Positions 24,598-33,409 of a stretch of DNA of 64,000 nt are shown in pieces. Numbering within the stretch: the stretch's first letter is position 1; each line of letters begins with the position of its first letter. Source of the DNA: Amycolatopsis nalaikhensis (GTDB lineage: Bacteria > Actinomycetota > Actinomycetes > Mycobacteriales > Pseudonocardiaceae); the NCBI RefSeq assembly GCF_030264295.1, contig NZ_CP127173.1:8129501-8193500 (forward strand), given 5' to 3'. Below the pieces are notes generated by a model. It was not told where the DNA came from. It saw only the letters and a list, made by a program, of their open reading frames with translations, and did not search any database. A program made the position numbers and the translations under genes.

Positions 24598-27500
24598 TCA
24601 CCCGCCCAAGGGACGAGCCGTGACCTTCGCCGTGGCGGCGAGCAGTGCGGCGAGGCCGTCGAAGTCCACTGTGGACGCCATGGTGGCGACGTCGGGGACC
24701 TCGTCGAAGGCGAGGCGGAGCCGATGGTGCAGCTGCGCGAGCCGGGCCGGCGGGAACGTCCCGCGCGGCGGTTCGCCCGTGACCGCCTCCCAAGCGGCCG
24801 CGAGGGTGTCGCGAACCGGCGCCGGCGCGGGTGGTTCCGGGGTGTCCGGCCGGGCGAACGGGTAGCCGGGGAGCCGGACTCGGCGGGCGCGGCCGTCGGT
24901 CAGCCCGATGTCGACGCCGGTGCACCACAACCGGGCCGACGCCGCGAGGGCATCGCCGCCGGGGACGCCCGTGAGGTCCGGCCGCGCGGAGGCGGCCGTG
25001 AGGAAACCGCCGTCGCCGAGGTCGACGACCACCGCCGGGCGGGTGCCGGTCGCGGCGGCCAGCAGCTCCGCCGGGTCGCCGTGGTAGGTGAGGTGCTTGA
25101 CCCACAGCTTGGCGTCGAGGGGCCGTCCGGCGGCTGCGATGCCGTCGGCGGTGGCGATGGGGACGGCCGGGGCGGCGAAGTCGACCGCTTCGACGGTCGC
25201 CGTGAGGGTGGCGGGTTCGTCGAGGGCGATCGCGAGCCGCAGACCGTCGGCGTAGGACAGGAGCCCGGCGACGACGGCGGCGGTGAGGTGCCCGACCCCG
25301 GTCCCGGTGACGACGTCGGGCACGGCCCCCCGGCCGGTCAGGTCGGTGACGGCAGTGTGCTGGGCGCAGAAGACGCGTGCGGCGGGGGAGAGGCCGGGAT
25401 CGGTCTCGCCGAGGCGGTCTTCTGGGGTGCCGGGGCCGAAGGCGAGGACGAGCCGGGCATCCCGGGTCCGGTCGACGACCCCGGCGGCGACGGGGAGGGT
25501 GCTGAGGACGCCGTCCCGCAACCCGGCGGCGGCCGCGGCGGGGGACCCGGCGACGACGGCGAACCGGTGCGTGAACCGTTCCCGCCCGCGATCGAGGGTC
25601 GCGGCCACTCCGGCCAGGTCGAGGCCGGGCATGGCGTCGAGGTGGTCGGCGAGCCGCCGCCGCGCCTCGGCAAGGGCGGCTTCGGACCTGGCCGAGACGG
25701 CGATGACCTGGTCGCCGGTCGAGGTGGTCGCGGCCGCGGGTGGCTCGGTGGCGCCCCTGTTACCGCCCGCGGGAGTGGCGGCGGAGGGCACCGCCGCCGA
25801 GCCACCCGCGGCTGCCGGGCTGCCCGCTGCGGCTGCCGGGCTGCCCGCTGCGGCTGCCGGGCTGCCCGCTGCGGCTGCCGGGCTGCCCGCTGCGGCTGCC
25901 GGGCTGCCCGCCGCGGCTGCCGGGCTGCCCGCCGCGGCTGCCGGGCTGCCCGCTGCGGCTGCCGCGGCGGCCTGCGCAGAGCGATCCGCGTCGGCCGGGC
26001 CGCCCACCGCGCCCTTCACCGTCGCCACGTTCGCCAGCAACGCCACCTGCGCCCGCACCGTCGTGTGCCGGAGCAGCTCACCGATCGTCGGGGCCGTGGT
26101 GAACCGCTTCCGCAGCCCCGCCTGCAGCTTCACCAGGATCAGCGAATGCCCGCCGACGTCGAAGAAGTTGTCGTCCATCGCGAACGTGTCGTGCTCCAGC
26201 AGCTCCGCCCACGCCTCGCGCACCAGATCCACAGTGGACTCCGCCACCGCGGCCACCGGGGCGGCCGGCATGACCGCAGCCGGGGCCGGGGCCGGGGCCG
26301 GGGCGGCCGCGGCATTGGCCTCCGGCAACCGGCGGCGGTCGATCTTGCCGTTCGGCGTCAGCGGCATCCGGTCCAGCGCCACCAGGTACCGCGGCACCGC
26401 GAACACCGGCAGCACCTCACGAGCGTGCCGCCGCAACTCCTCGGTCGTGCCGCCCGGCCCGAGCACCACGTACGCCGCGATCTCCTTCTCCTTGCGGCTG
26501 TTCAAGCACACCGTCACGAACGCCGCCTCGACCGACGCGTGCGCCGCCAGCGCCGACTCCACCTCGCCCAGCTCGACGCGCTGGCTGCGGATCTTCACCT
26601 GGTTGTCGTTGCGGCCGATGAACTCCAGCCGCCCGTCCGGGAGCCGGCGGACCCGGTCACCCGTGCGGTACAGCCGCGCGCCCGGCACCCTCGAATACGG
26701 GTCCGGGATGAACCGCCGCGCCGTCTCGCGCGCGTTGCCGAGGTAGCCGCGCGTCACGCCCCTGCCGCCCAGCAGCAGCTCGCCCGGCACGCCTCGCGGT
26801 GCCTGGCGCATCGTCGCGTGGTCGAACACCACGTAGCCGTCGGTCTCCGGGACCACCGAGCCGATCGGCAGCGTCCGCGTGTTCTCCTCGATCTCCGTGA
26901 CCGGCATCCACGTCGTCGTGAACGAGTTCTCCGTCGGCCCGTAGCTGTGCAGCATCGTCCCCGGCGCACTCCACCGCAGCGCCTTCTCCAGGTGCGGCAC
27001 CGAGATGATCTCCCCGCCGAAGTACACCCGCCGCAGGCTGGTGAACAGGTCCGGGACGTCCTCGATCAGCCGGTTGAGCAGCGGCGTCGACACGATCAGC
27101 GTCGTGATCCCGCGCTCGCGGAACGCCGTCCGCAGCTCCGGCGGGCTCAGCGTCAGCTCCTTGTCGAAGATCACCAGCTCGGCGCCGTGCGTGAGCGCGC
27201 CCCACACCTCGTAGGTCGCGCCGTCGAAGTTCAACGGCGAAAGCTGCGAGACGACGTCGGTGTGGTGGAACGGCACGAAGTCCGGGCGGTTGAGCAGCCG
27301 GATGAACCCCGAGTGCGGCCACACCACGCCCTTCGGCCGGCCCGTCGACCCGGACGTGTACAGCACGTTGAACACCGTCGCCGGGTCGATCTCGACCTCC
27401 GGCGGGGTGCTCGGGTGGCGGGCGGCTTCCGCGAGCGCCTCGTCGACCAGGTAGATCGGGCACTTCGGCAGCCGTACCCGCTCGACGAAGCCGGGTGCGC

Positions 27501-29136
27501 CGACCACCAGCCGCGGCCGCGCGTCGTCGATCACCATCTGCAGCTGCGCGTCGGGGTAGGCCGGGTCCAGCGGCAGGTACGCCGCGCCCGCCATGAGCGT
27601 TCCCAGCCAGAACACGACCGACGCCGGGCCCGGCGGCAGCAGCAGCGCCACCAGCGACTCGGCGCCGAGCCCTTCGGCACGCAGCCAGTTCGCGACCTCG
27701 GCGGCCCGCGCGACGAGCTCGGCGTAGGTGAGGACTTCGTCGTGGTAGCGCACGGCCACCGCGTCCGGGCGCAGCTCGGCCTGGCGGCGCACCATGTCGT
27801 GCAGCAGCACGCGGTTGACCGGCTCGCACTCGGTCGCCGGGCGGGACGGCACGAACGGGTCGCACGCCGCGACCAGCGCGCCGCAGGTCGCTTCCGGGTC
27901 GGCGACGGCGTCGGTGAGCAGCTTGACCAGCTGCGCCAGCAGCAGCTCGGCCGTGCTGTCGCGGTAGACCAGCGTGTCGTGGTCGATCCGCAGCCGGATG
28001 TGGGACTCGCCTTCCAGCGCCGCCAGCGACAGGTCGTACTTGCCCGCCGACGTCTCGTGCTCGACGACCCGGATCGTCGTGTCCCCGGTGGTCCAGGCCA
28101 GCTCCTGTTCCGGGAAGTACATGAAGACGCTGTTGTCGATGAGCGCCGAACCGCCGTCGCGACGGATCTCCCGCAACTGGGCCGAGGGCACGGCTGAGTG
28201 CTCCAGCGAGTCGAGCATCTGGTCGCGGACGCGGTCGACCAGCGCCGCGAAGGTGTCGGTGAGCTCGAGCGCGCTGCGGACCGGCAGGACGCGGGCGAGC
28301 AGGTCGACGCGGTCCTCGTCTTCGGGGGCGCGGGCGGCGAAGAGCATGCCGGTGGTCCCGTCCGCGGTGGCGCTCCACGCGTGCAGCAGGGTCAGCCAGG
28401 CGCTCAGCACGACGACGGCGGGGGAGGCCATCCGCTCCCGGGCCACCGCGCGGACGCGGTCGAGGACGTCTTCGGTCAGCACGATCTCGTGGAAGCCCGC
28501 CGGGCCCGGCACGGAACCGGGCCGGTTGCGGTCCGCGATGGGCGCGAGCGACGGCGGCTGGTCGGCCAGCAGCCCCGACCAGTACCCGGCCAGCTCGGCG
28601 GCCGGGACGTCCACAGTGGACTCCGCGGCCGGGGCGGGCGCGTCCCACGGACGACGTCCGGCGAGCCGTTCCCGGTAGGCGTGCACGAGGTCGCGGACCA
28701 GGACGTTCTGCGACCAGCCGTCGGAAACGATGTGGTGCACCGCCAGCACGAACAGCGCGCCGTCGTCGGCGTGCAGGAGCGTGCCGCGCACCAGCGGCGC
28801 GGAGGCGAGGTCGAACGGCTGGGACGCGACGGCGGCCGCCCACTCCAGCGCCGCGGCCCGGTCGTAGCGGCCGGGACGGCGGTGCTCGACGAACGGCACG
28901 GGCAGCTCGTCGTGCACGACCTGCACCAGTTCCCCGTCTTCGGCGTCGAAGGCGCTGCGCAGGTTCGGGTGCCGCCCGACGACGTCGCCGAGCGCGGCCC
29001 GCAGTGCCGCGACGTCGACGCCGGGGGTGAGCTCCAGGTCGAGCGGGATGGTGAACCGGGCGGACTCCGGCTCCCGCTGCATGGCGAGCCACACCTCGGT
29101 CTGCTCCGCCGTCGCCGGCCTACGCGCCTCGATCAC
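24598..29136 (-). CDS. NRPS: C-A-T followed by inactive AT-like and ACP-like domains
   Basis: 1512 residues from GTG 29136 (GAGAGGA upstream). Order: condensation domain (~5-420, active motif HHIVSDG at ~134); adenylation domain (~440-960, YTSGSTGRPKGV at ~592, DGATYEVWG, YGPTENSF); carrier (~975-1050, DNFFDVGGHSL, Ser ~996); an Ala/Gly/Ser/Pro repeat linker (~1060-1108); then ~370 residues resembling a PKS linker and acyltransferase (VIAVSARSEAAL, LAGVAATLDRGRERFTHRFAVVA, post-AT YPFAR). The AT serine motif GHSxG is replaced by GTGVGH, so this part looks dead. The last ~70 residues resemble an ACP but lack the DSL/HSL serine. The substrate code of the A domain (roughly D-G-Y...) is not one I can assign. 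No thioesterase domain. Confidence 0.88.
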   Translation of the reverse strand: MIEARRPATAEQTEVWLAMQREPESARFTIPLDLELTPGVDVAALRAALGDVVGRHPNLRSAFDAEDGELVQVVHDELPVPFVEHRRPGRYDRAAALEWAAAVASQPFDLASAPLVRGTLLHADDGALFVLAVHHIVSDGWSQNVLVRDLVHAYRERLAGRRPWDAPAPAAESTVDVPAAELAGYWSGLLADQPPSLAPIADRNRPGSVPGPAGFHEIVLTEDVLDRVRAVARERMASPAVVVLSAWLTLLHAWSATADGTTGMLFAARAPEDEDRVDLLARVLPVRSALELTDTFAALVDRVRDQMLDSLEHSAVPSAQLREIRRDGGSALIDNSVFMYFPEQELAWTTGDTTIRVVEHETSAGKYDLSLAALEGESHIRLRIDHDTLVYRDSTAELLLAQLVKLLTDAVADPEATCGALVAACDPFVPSRPATECEPVNRVLLHDMVRRQAELRPDAVAVRYHDEVLTYAELVARAAEVANWLRAEGLGAESLVALLLPPGPASVVFWLGTLMAGAAYLPLDPAYPDAQLQMVIDDARPRLVVGAPGFVERVRLPKCPIYLVDEALAEAARHPSTPPEVEIDPATVFNVLYTSGSTGRPKGVVWPHSGFIRLLNRPDFVPFHHTDVVSQLSPLNFDGATYEVWGALTHGAELVIFDKELTLSPPELRTAFRERGITTLIVSTPLLNRLIEDVPDLFTSLRRVYFGGEIISVPHLEKALRWSAPGTMLHSYGPTENSFTTTWMPVTEIEENTRTLPIGSVVPETDGYVVFDHATMRQAPRGVPGELLLGGRGVTRGYLGNARETARRFIPDPYSRVPGARLYRTGDRVRRLPDGRLEFIGRNDNQVKIRSQRVELGEVESALAAHASVEAAFVTVCLNSRKEKEIAAYVVLGPGGTTEELRRHAREVLPVFAVPRYLVALDRMPLTPNGKIDRRRLPEANAAAAPAPAPAPAAVMPAAPVAAVAESTVDLVREAWAELLEHDTFAMDDNFFDVGGHSLILVKLQAGLRKRFTTAPTIGELLRHTTVRAQVALLANVATVKGAVGGPADADRSAQAAAAAAAGSPAAAAGSPAAAAGSPAAAAGSPAAAAGSPAAAAGSPAAAAGSPAAAGGSAAVPSAATPAGGNRGATEPPAAATTSTGDQVIAVSARSEAALAEARRRLADHLDAMPGLDLAGVAATLDRGRERFTHRFAVVAGSPAAAAAGLRDGVLSTLPVAAGVVDRTRDARLVLAFGPGTPEDRLGETDPGLSPAARVFCAQHTAVTDLTGRGAVPDVVTGTGVGHLTAAVVAGLLSYADGLRLAIALDEPATLTATVEAVDFAAPAVPIATADGIAAAGRPLDAKLWVKHLTYHGDPAELLAAATGTRPAVVVDLGDGGFLTAASARPDLTGVPGGDALAASARLWCTGVDIGLTDGRARRVRLPGYPFARPDTPEPPAPAPVRDTLAAAWEAVTGEPPRGTFPPARLAQLHHRLRLAFDEVPDVATMASTVDFDGLAALLAATAKVTARPLGG
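25811..25957 (-). repeat. Seven tandem 21-bp repeats inside the NRPS gene
   Basis: Seven head-to-tail copies of a 21-bp unit, with only C/T changes at one position in two copies. They encode (AAAAGSP)7 in the minus-strand frame. The repeats form a flexible linker between the carrier domain and the degenerate AT-like region. In-phase unit length means copy-number change would not break the frame. Confidence 0.92.
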
Positions 29137-29161
29137 AGTGGTCCTCTCGCGGTCGAAAGAA

Positions 29162-29425
29162 TTAGTTCCCGGCCTGCCGCCGCACGACGAAGTCGGCGAT
29201 CGTGCTGATGGACCGGAAGTTCACCGGCGTGAAGTCGGTGTCGGAGATGGCGACGCCGAACTGCTGCTCGCAGCGGGCGCGCAGCTCGACGAACCCGAGC
29301 GAGTCGAGCCCGAGGGTCTCCTGCAGGCTGTCGTCGGGCTGGATGCCCTCGGCCGGGACGTCGACGTACAGGTCGGCGACCAGGATCTCCCGCAGCGTGT
29401 CTTCCAGGGCGGTCTTCGGCGACAT
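29162..29425 (-). CDS. Discrete acyl carrier protein
   Basis: An 87-residue carrier protein with the phosphopantetheine Ser in GLDSLGFVEL (around residue 42), preceded by DDSLQETLG. Spacing and acidity are those of a type II ACP and not a peptidyl carrier domain. ATG 29425 lies 11 bases after the reductase gene, and NRPS1 begins 25 bases downstream. It is a likely partner of the two ketosynthases in the plus-strand operon, or it delivers an acyl starter to the NRPS1 condensation domain. Needs a phosphopantetheinyl transferase from elsewhere in the genome. Confidence 0.88.
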   Translation of the reverse strand: MSPKTALEDTLREILVADLYVDVPAEGIQPDDSLQETLGLDSLGFVELRARCEQQFGVAISDTDFTPVNFRSISTIADFVVRRQAGN

Positions 29426-29436
29426 GATCGCTTGCC

Positions 29437-30327
29437 TCACTCTCGGGTTCCGGCGGGCAGCGGCGTGCCCGCGTCCGTCCGCGCCCGGTGCGCGAGCTCG
29501 TCGGTGGCCGGGGTCGGGATTCCGTGCCGGGCGCCGGCCGCGCGGATCGGGCCGGCGATCGCGTCGAGCTCGCCCGCGCGTCCCTGTGCGACGTCGCGCT
29601 GCAGCGACGTGCGGGTGCGCCCCGGGGCGCGGGTGAGCGCGCGCAGGACACGGCCGCGGTCGAGCCGCGCGCCTTCGGCCCGGCCCGCCGCGCACGCCTC
29701 TTCGGCGCAGGCCAGCATCAGCCGGGTCAGGTCCTCGTCGGCGCGGACGGCGTCCAGTGCGCCCGCCGCGCACGTCGTGGCCAGGGCGAGCGGGGCGAGC
29801 AGGGCGAGTTTGCGCCAGAGCACGTCGATTTCGGAGCCGCCGTCGGTGCAGCCGATCCCGGCCGCGGCCAGCGCCGCCGTGACGACACCGGGCGCGCCGG
29901 CCAGCTCGACCTCGGTGAACAGGGATTCCTGCCGCACTTCACCGACCGCGGTGCGCGTGGCTTCGATCCGGATCGTCCCGGCGACGACGCGGTCGCCGAA
30001 GCGCTCGCGCAGCGGGGGCAGGTGCGCGGTGCCGTTGAGCAGCGGGACGACGACGCCGACGTCGGCGGCCACGCTCGTCAGGGCGCCGGTCAGGTCGGGG
30101 TGCTTGACGCAGACCCACAGCACGTCGGCGGGCCGGGTCAGGGTCGCGGCGGCCGGGACGTCGACCGCGAAGCCCGCGCGGAGGCCGTGGTGCACCGTCA
30201 CGGTGCCGGGGTACCGCGCGAGGGAGGCGGGCCGCAGCAGCAGGGTGACGTCTTCGCCGCCGCGGGCCAGCGCGGCGGCGAGCGCGAGCCCGACCCCGCC
30301 CGCGCCGAGGACCGCGTGCCGGCTCAT
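29437..30327 (-). CDS. ApbA/PanE-family ketopantoate reductase-like oxidoreductase
   Basis: A 296-residue reductase. N-terminal Rossmann motif VLGAGGVGLALAAALARGG; the catalytic Lys is expected in DVLWRKLALLAPLALATT and the NGTAHLPPL segment matches the ketopantoate reductase family. ATG 30327 overlaps the mbtH stop (ATGA). Inside the cluster it may reduce a 2-keto or 3-keto acid to the hydroxy acid or act on an amino-acid-derived keto group; a pantothenate role is unlikely because of its context. Confidence 0.85.
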   Translation of the reverse strand: MSRHAVLGAGGVGLALAAALARGGEDVTLLLRPASLARYPGTVTVHHGLRAGFAVDVPAAATLTRPADVLWVCVKHPDLTGALTSVAADVGVVVPLLNGTAHLPPLRERFGDRVVAGTIRIEATRTAVGEVRQESLFTEVELAGAPGVVTAALAAAGIGCTDGGSEIDVLWRKLALLAPLALATTCAAGALDAVRADEDLTRLMLACAEEACAAGRAEGARLDRGRVLRALTRAPGRTRTSLQRDVAQGRAGELDAIAGPIRAAGARHGIPTPATDELAHRARTDAGTPLPAGTRE

Positions 30328-30515
30328 GCGGCCCGGCGGACCGAGCGCGGCGTGATGTCGCGCCACGTCTCGGCGATGTGGTCGAGGCAGGCTTCCTCGG
30401 TGCCGGCGAACCCGGCCGCCCGCCAGCCCGGCGGGAGCGCGAGCCCGGCGGGCCAGACCGCGTACTGCTCCTCGTCGTTCACCACGGCGACATGGGTGTT
30501 TTCGCTCGATTCCGG
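30324..30515 (-). CDS. MbtH-like NRPS chaperone
   Basis: A 63-residue protein with the MbtH signature: VAVVNDEEQYAVWPAGLALPPGW, then EACLDHIAETWRDITPRS, including the conserved Trp and the C-terminal PRS. It lacks the usual N-terminal NPFDD segment. GTG 30515 was chosen for the G-run just upstream; ATG 30548 has no ribosome binding site. MbtH proteins bind A domains and are needed for their folding or activity, so it probably serves NRPS1, NRPS2 or both. First gene of the minus operon. Confidence 0.88.
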   Translation of the reverse strand, partial: PESSENTHVAVVNDEEQYAVWPAGLALPPGWRAAGFAGTEEACLDHIAETWRDITPRSVRRAA

Positions 30516-30749
30516 CACTTCCGCCCCCCGCTCGATTCGCTGCCGCATTCGACGTTAGCGAGTGGCCGACAACCGTCCTTCTCCATTTCTGCCGATCACG
30601 GGAAGGCGGATCGGCGTGGCGGAAAACGTATTCTGAATTGCTGTGATCTCCGTCACTGATCGTGGCGGTTGCTGTGGTCGAGCGGTAACTGCCACGCTGG
30701 GACACCAGCGGTGATCTGCCGCCGAATTCACGCTTTGGGGGGTCTTTTC
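30516..30749. promoter_or_regulatory. Divergent promoter region of the biosynthetic cluster
   Basis: 234 bases between mbtH (minus) and the TDO-like gene (plus), clearly less GC-rich than its surroundings. It must hold the promoters of both cluster operons. I see AT-rich patches (TATTCT near 30630) but no convincing -35/-10 pair and no strong palindrome, so the exact sites are left open. Confidence 0.5.
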
Positions 30750-31589
30750 GTGGCACCGTGGGAAGGCGAAGAAGGCGACCGCAAGGTGCGGACGCTCAAT
30801 CCGTCCCAGTCGAATCCGCGCCTGCGGTACGAATTCGACCGCGGCAGTGGTTACGAGACCGAGATCAGGCTGACCGCGGCGCTGTCGGCGTTGATTCCCG
30901 AGGACGAGCTGCTGCACTCCGACCACCGCTTCTTCCAGATCGTGCACCTGCTGACCGAGTACTGCTGGGTCGCGGTGCACCACAGCCTCTGCGACCTGAC
31001 CGGGGCACTGGCCAAGGGCGACCCGATCACCGCCAGCAGGCACCTCGTGCGCTGCACCGACACCGCGGCGCTGACCGTCGAATGCCTGCGCGTCATGATG
31101 AACTCCCTCACCCAGGTGTCGTTCCTGCGGATGCGCCAGTACCTGGCCGGAGCGGCCTCGGGGCTCGCGTCGCCCGGCTCGCGCAACATCCGCCGCGCCG
31201 CGCACGCGGTCTGGGCCGAGTTCGAAGCGGCCGTCGCCGCCGCCGGGGTCACCTTCGCCGACCTGGTGGAGGCCACCGGCCCGGACACCTCCGCCGCCCC
31301 GGCCACGATGCAGCTCGCCGACGTCATGACCGGCCTGCAGCGGCTCGACTCGCAGGTCCTCGAGTGGAAACAGGTCCACATCAACCTCGTCTGGCAGATG
31401 CTCGGGGGCCAGCCCCGCGCCGCCGACGAGGAGACCGACGCGGGCGAGCGGCCGACGAGCATGCGCGGCAAGTCCATCTCCGACCTGGAGCGGCTCGCGG
31501 TGCGCCCGCTGTTCCCGAAGCTGTGGTTGCAGAACACCGAGGTCTACCGCGCGATGAGCGCGGTGACCCCTGACGAAGAGGCGGCATGA
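30750..31589 (+). CDS. Tryptophan 2,3-dioxygenase-superfamily heme protein
   Basis: A 279-residue all-helical protein. The stretch HRFFQIVHLLTEYCWVAVHH aligns with the TDO distal-His region; MRQYLAGAASG parallels the TDO substrate-binding Arg and GPASGFQS loop; EWKQVHINLVWQMLGG parallels the proximal heme-His helix. Overall similarity to housekeeping TDO is low and the C-terminal GTGG motif is missing, so it is more likely a specialised relative, like natural-product heme mono- or dioxygenases of this superfamily. GTG 30750 has a G-run upstream. First gene of the plus operon; it overlaps the GNAT gene (ATGA). Confidence 0.72.
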   Translation: MAPWEGEEGDRKVRTLNPSQSNPRLRYEFDRGSGYETEIRLTAALSALIPEDELLHSDHRFFQIVHLLTEYCWVAVHHSLCDLTGALAKGDPITASRHLVRCTDTAALTVECLRVMMNSLTQVSFLRMRQYLAGAASGLASPGSRNIRRAAHAVWAEFEAAVAAAGVTFADLVEATGPDTSAAPATMQLADVMTGLQRLDSQVLEWKQVHINLVWQMLGGQPRAADEETDAGERPTSMRGKSISDLERLAVRPLFPKLWLQNTEVYRAMSAVTPDEEAA

Positions 31590-32128
31590 CGCAGGAAACC
31601 AAGCACCCCCACGTGGCCCCGCTGACCGTGCTGGAGACACGGCGGACGACCCTGCGGGAGGTCCCGTTCGACGAGGTGCGGGCGATCATCGCCGGCGAAC
31701 CCGCGGCGGACCGGTGGGCGTGGGCGCCCGGCTACCCGTTCGACGGCACCGTCGGCGGCGCGAAGCTCGTGGTGCGGATGGTCGCCGCCGACGCCTACCG
31801 GCCCGGCTTCGGGCTCTACCAGGTCGTCGACCGCGCGTCCGGGCTCGCCGTCGGCGACATCGGGTTCCACTCGGCCCCGGACGCGGCGGGCGAGGCCGAG
31901 ATCGGCTACGGCCTGATCGAGGCCTACCAGGGCCGCGGCTTGGCCACCGAAGTCGTCGAAGCGTTGCTGGCGTGGACGTTCCGCCAGCCCGGCGTCACCG
32001 CGGTGCGCGCCGAAACCGACGAAGACCACCTGCCGTCGCGGCGGGTGCTGGAGAAGACCGGGTTCGCGTTCCTCGGCTCCGACGGCGAGACCCGCAGGTA
32101 CGCGAAACGGCGGGAGGCCGGGTCATGA
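31586..32128 (+). CDS. GNAT-family N-acetyltransferase
   Basis: A 180-residue RimJ/RimL-like GNAT. The acetyl-CoA loop is EAYQGRGLATEVVEALLAW and the core strand is GEAEIGYGLIEAYQG. It ends with the typical SRRVLEKTGFAFLG motif. Start and stop both overlap the neighbours, so it is firmly in the operon. It could acylate an amine of the product or intermediate, or protect the host from it. Confidence 0.88.
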   Translation: MTQETKHPHVAPLTVLETRRTTLREVPFDEVRAIIAGEPAADRWAWAPGYPFDGTVGGAKLVVRMVAADAYRPGFGLYQVVDRASGLAVGDIGFHSAPDAAGEAEIGYGLIEAYQGRGLATEVVEALLAWTFRQPGVTAVRAETDEDHLPSRRVLEKTGFAFLGSDGETRRYAKRREAGS

Positions 32129-33399
32129 CCAAGGTGGCGGTGTTCGAATCGGCCGACGCGTCCGGGCTGCCGGACCTGCTCGACGCCGCGGCGGACTGGT
32201 GCGAGCTCGTGGTGGTCAACGCCGGCCCGCAGCCGTGGACGGCCGAGGAGCGCGAAGGCGTGGCGGACCTGGCCGAGGTCGTCGACGCGGCCGGCCGTCC
32301 CGCGGCCGACGTCGCCGCCGAGCTGGCCGCCCTCGAGGTCGACGGCGTGGTGACGCTCGAGGACGAGTGGATCCCGCTCGTCGCCGCGGTCGCCGCCCGC
32401 CTCGACCTGCCCTACCACTCCGAAGCGGCCGCCGAAGCGGTGACGCACAAGGACGTCCAGCGCGCCCGGCTCGCGGACACCGGGCTGGGCGTGCGGGCGG
32501 CGGCGTTCACCGACGAGGCCGGGCTGGTGGCCGCGATCGCGGCCGTCGGCTTCCCCGCGGTGCTGAAGCCGGTGCGGGGCAACGGAAGCCTCAACGTCTA
32601 CACCGTCGACGACGAAGCCGGGCTGCGGGCCGCGCTGGCCGAAGCCACCGGCACCGCGCCCACCAGCCGCGGCAACTTCCGGCTGGGCCACGGGTCCAGC
32701 GGCGCGCAGAAGTGGCTGCTGGAGGAACGCCTGATCGGCGTCCCGCACCCGGCGGGCGACTGGCTGAGCGACCACTTCTCGGTGGAAGTCCTCTCCCTCG
32801 GCGAAGACGACCACTGGCCCTTCTGGGTGTCGGACCGGTTCCCGCTGATCCCGCCGCTGCGCGAGACCGGGATGACCGGGCCCTCGCTGCTGCCGTGGGA
32901 AACCCAGCGGCTGGCGGGTGAGCGCGCCGGGGCGATCCTGAGCGCCTTGGGCGTCACCACCGGGGTCTCGCACCTGGAGTTCAAGCTGACGGCGACCGGG
33001 CCGCGGCTGATCGAGGTCAACGGCCGCCTCGGCGGGTTCCTCTCGTCGATCGTGCCGCACCTGAGCGAGCTCAACCCGGTCCGGCTGGTGCTGGAGGCGG
33101 CCGTCGGCAAGGCCGAACGCCGCCCGGTGGTCGCCGACGGCTACGCGGCCTGCGCGTTCACCCACTGCCCGACGACCGGCGGGCGGATCACCGCGCTGGC
33201 CGACCCCGCCGAGCTGATGCGGCAGCCCGGCGTGTGGCGGGTCGACGTCCGGTGCGCGGTCGGCGACGAGCCCGACTACCGGACCGGCACCAACGGCCGC
33301 CTGCAGAACGTCTGGCTCGACGGCGCCACCGGGGACGAGCTGCGCGCGGCCTACCTCGCCGCGGACGCGTTCACCGCCGAAGGCAACCGGTTCGAGTGA
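32125..33399 (+). CDS. ATP-grasp ligase (carboxylate-amine type)
   Basis: A 424-residue ATP-grasp enzyme. The ATP-binding Lys is in FPAVLKPVRGNGS; LLEERLIG and the metal-binding HLEFKLTATGPRLIEVNGRLGG (Glu and Asn ligands) are present. It resembles the L-amino-acid ligase/carboxylate-amine ligase group, which joins an acyl-phosphate to an amine without carrier proteins. In this cluster it may form an amide or dipeptide bond in addition to the NRPS lines. ATG 32125 overlaps the GNAT stop. Confidence 0.88.
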   Translation: MTKVAVFESADASGLPDLLDAAADWCELVVVNAGPQPWTAEEREGVADLAEVVDAAGRPAADVAAELAALEVDGVVTLEDEWIPLVAAVAARLDLPYHSEAAAEAVTHKDVQRARLADTGLGVRAAAFTDEAGLVAAIAAVGFPAVLKPVRGNGSLNVYTVDDEAGLRAALAEATGTAPTSRGNFRLGHGSSGAQKWLLEERLIGVPHPAGDWLSDHFSVEVLSLGEDDHWPFWVSDRFPLIPPLRETGMTGPSLLPWETQRLAGERAGAILSALGVTTGVSHLEFKLTATGPRLIEVNGRLGGFLSSIVPHLSELNPVRLVLEAAVGKAERRPVVADGYAACAFTHCPTTGGRITALADPAELMRQPGVWRVDVRCAVGDEPDYRTGTNGRLQNVWLDGATGDELRAAYLAADAFTAEGNRFE

Positions 33400-33409
33400 G
33401 GGGATGACG

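Noticed and set aside
25811..25957. Tandem repeats as a possible CRISPR array
   Set aside because: Units are head to tail with no spacers and lie in frame within a protein-coding gene.
25740..28190. Long plus-strand frames opposite the NRPS, with Leu/Pro/Gly/Cys-rich repeats
   Set aside because: They are shadows of the NRPS gene; the repeats are the reverse strand of the AAAAGSP linker.
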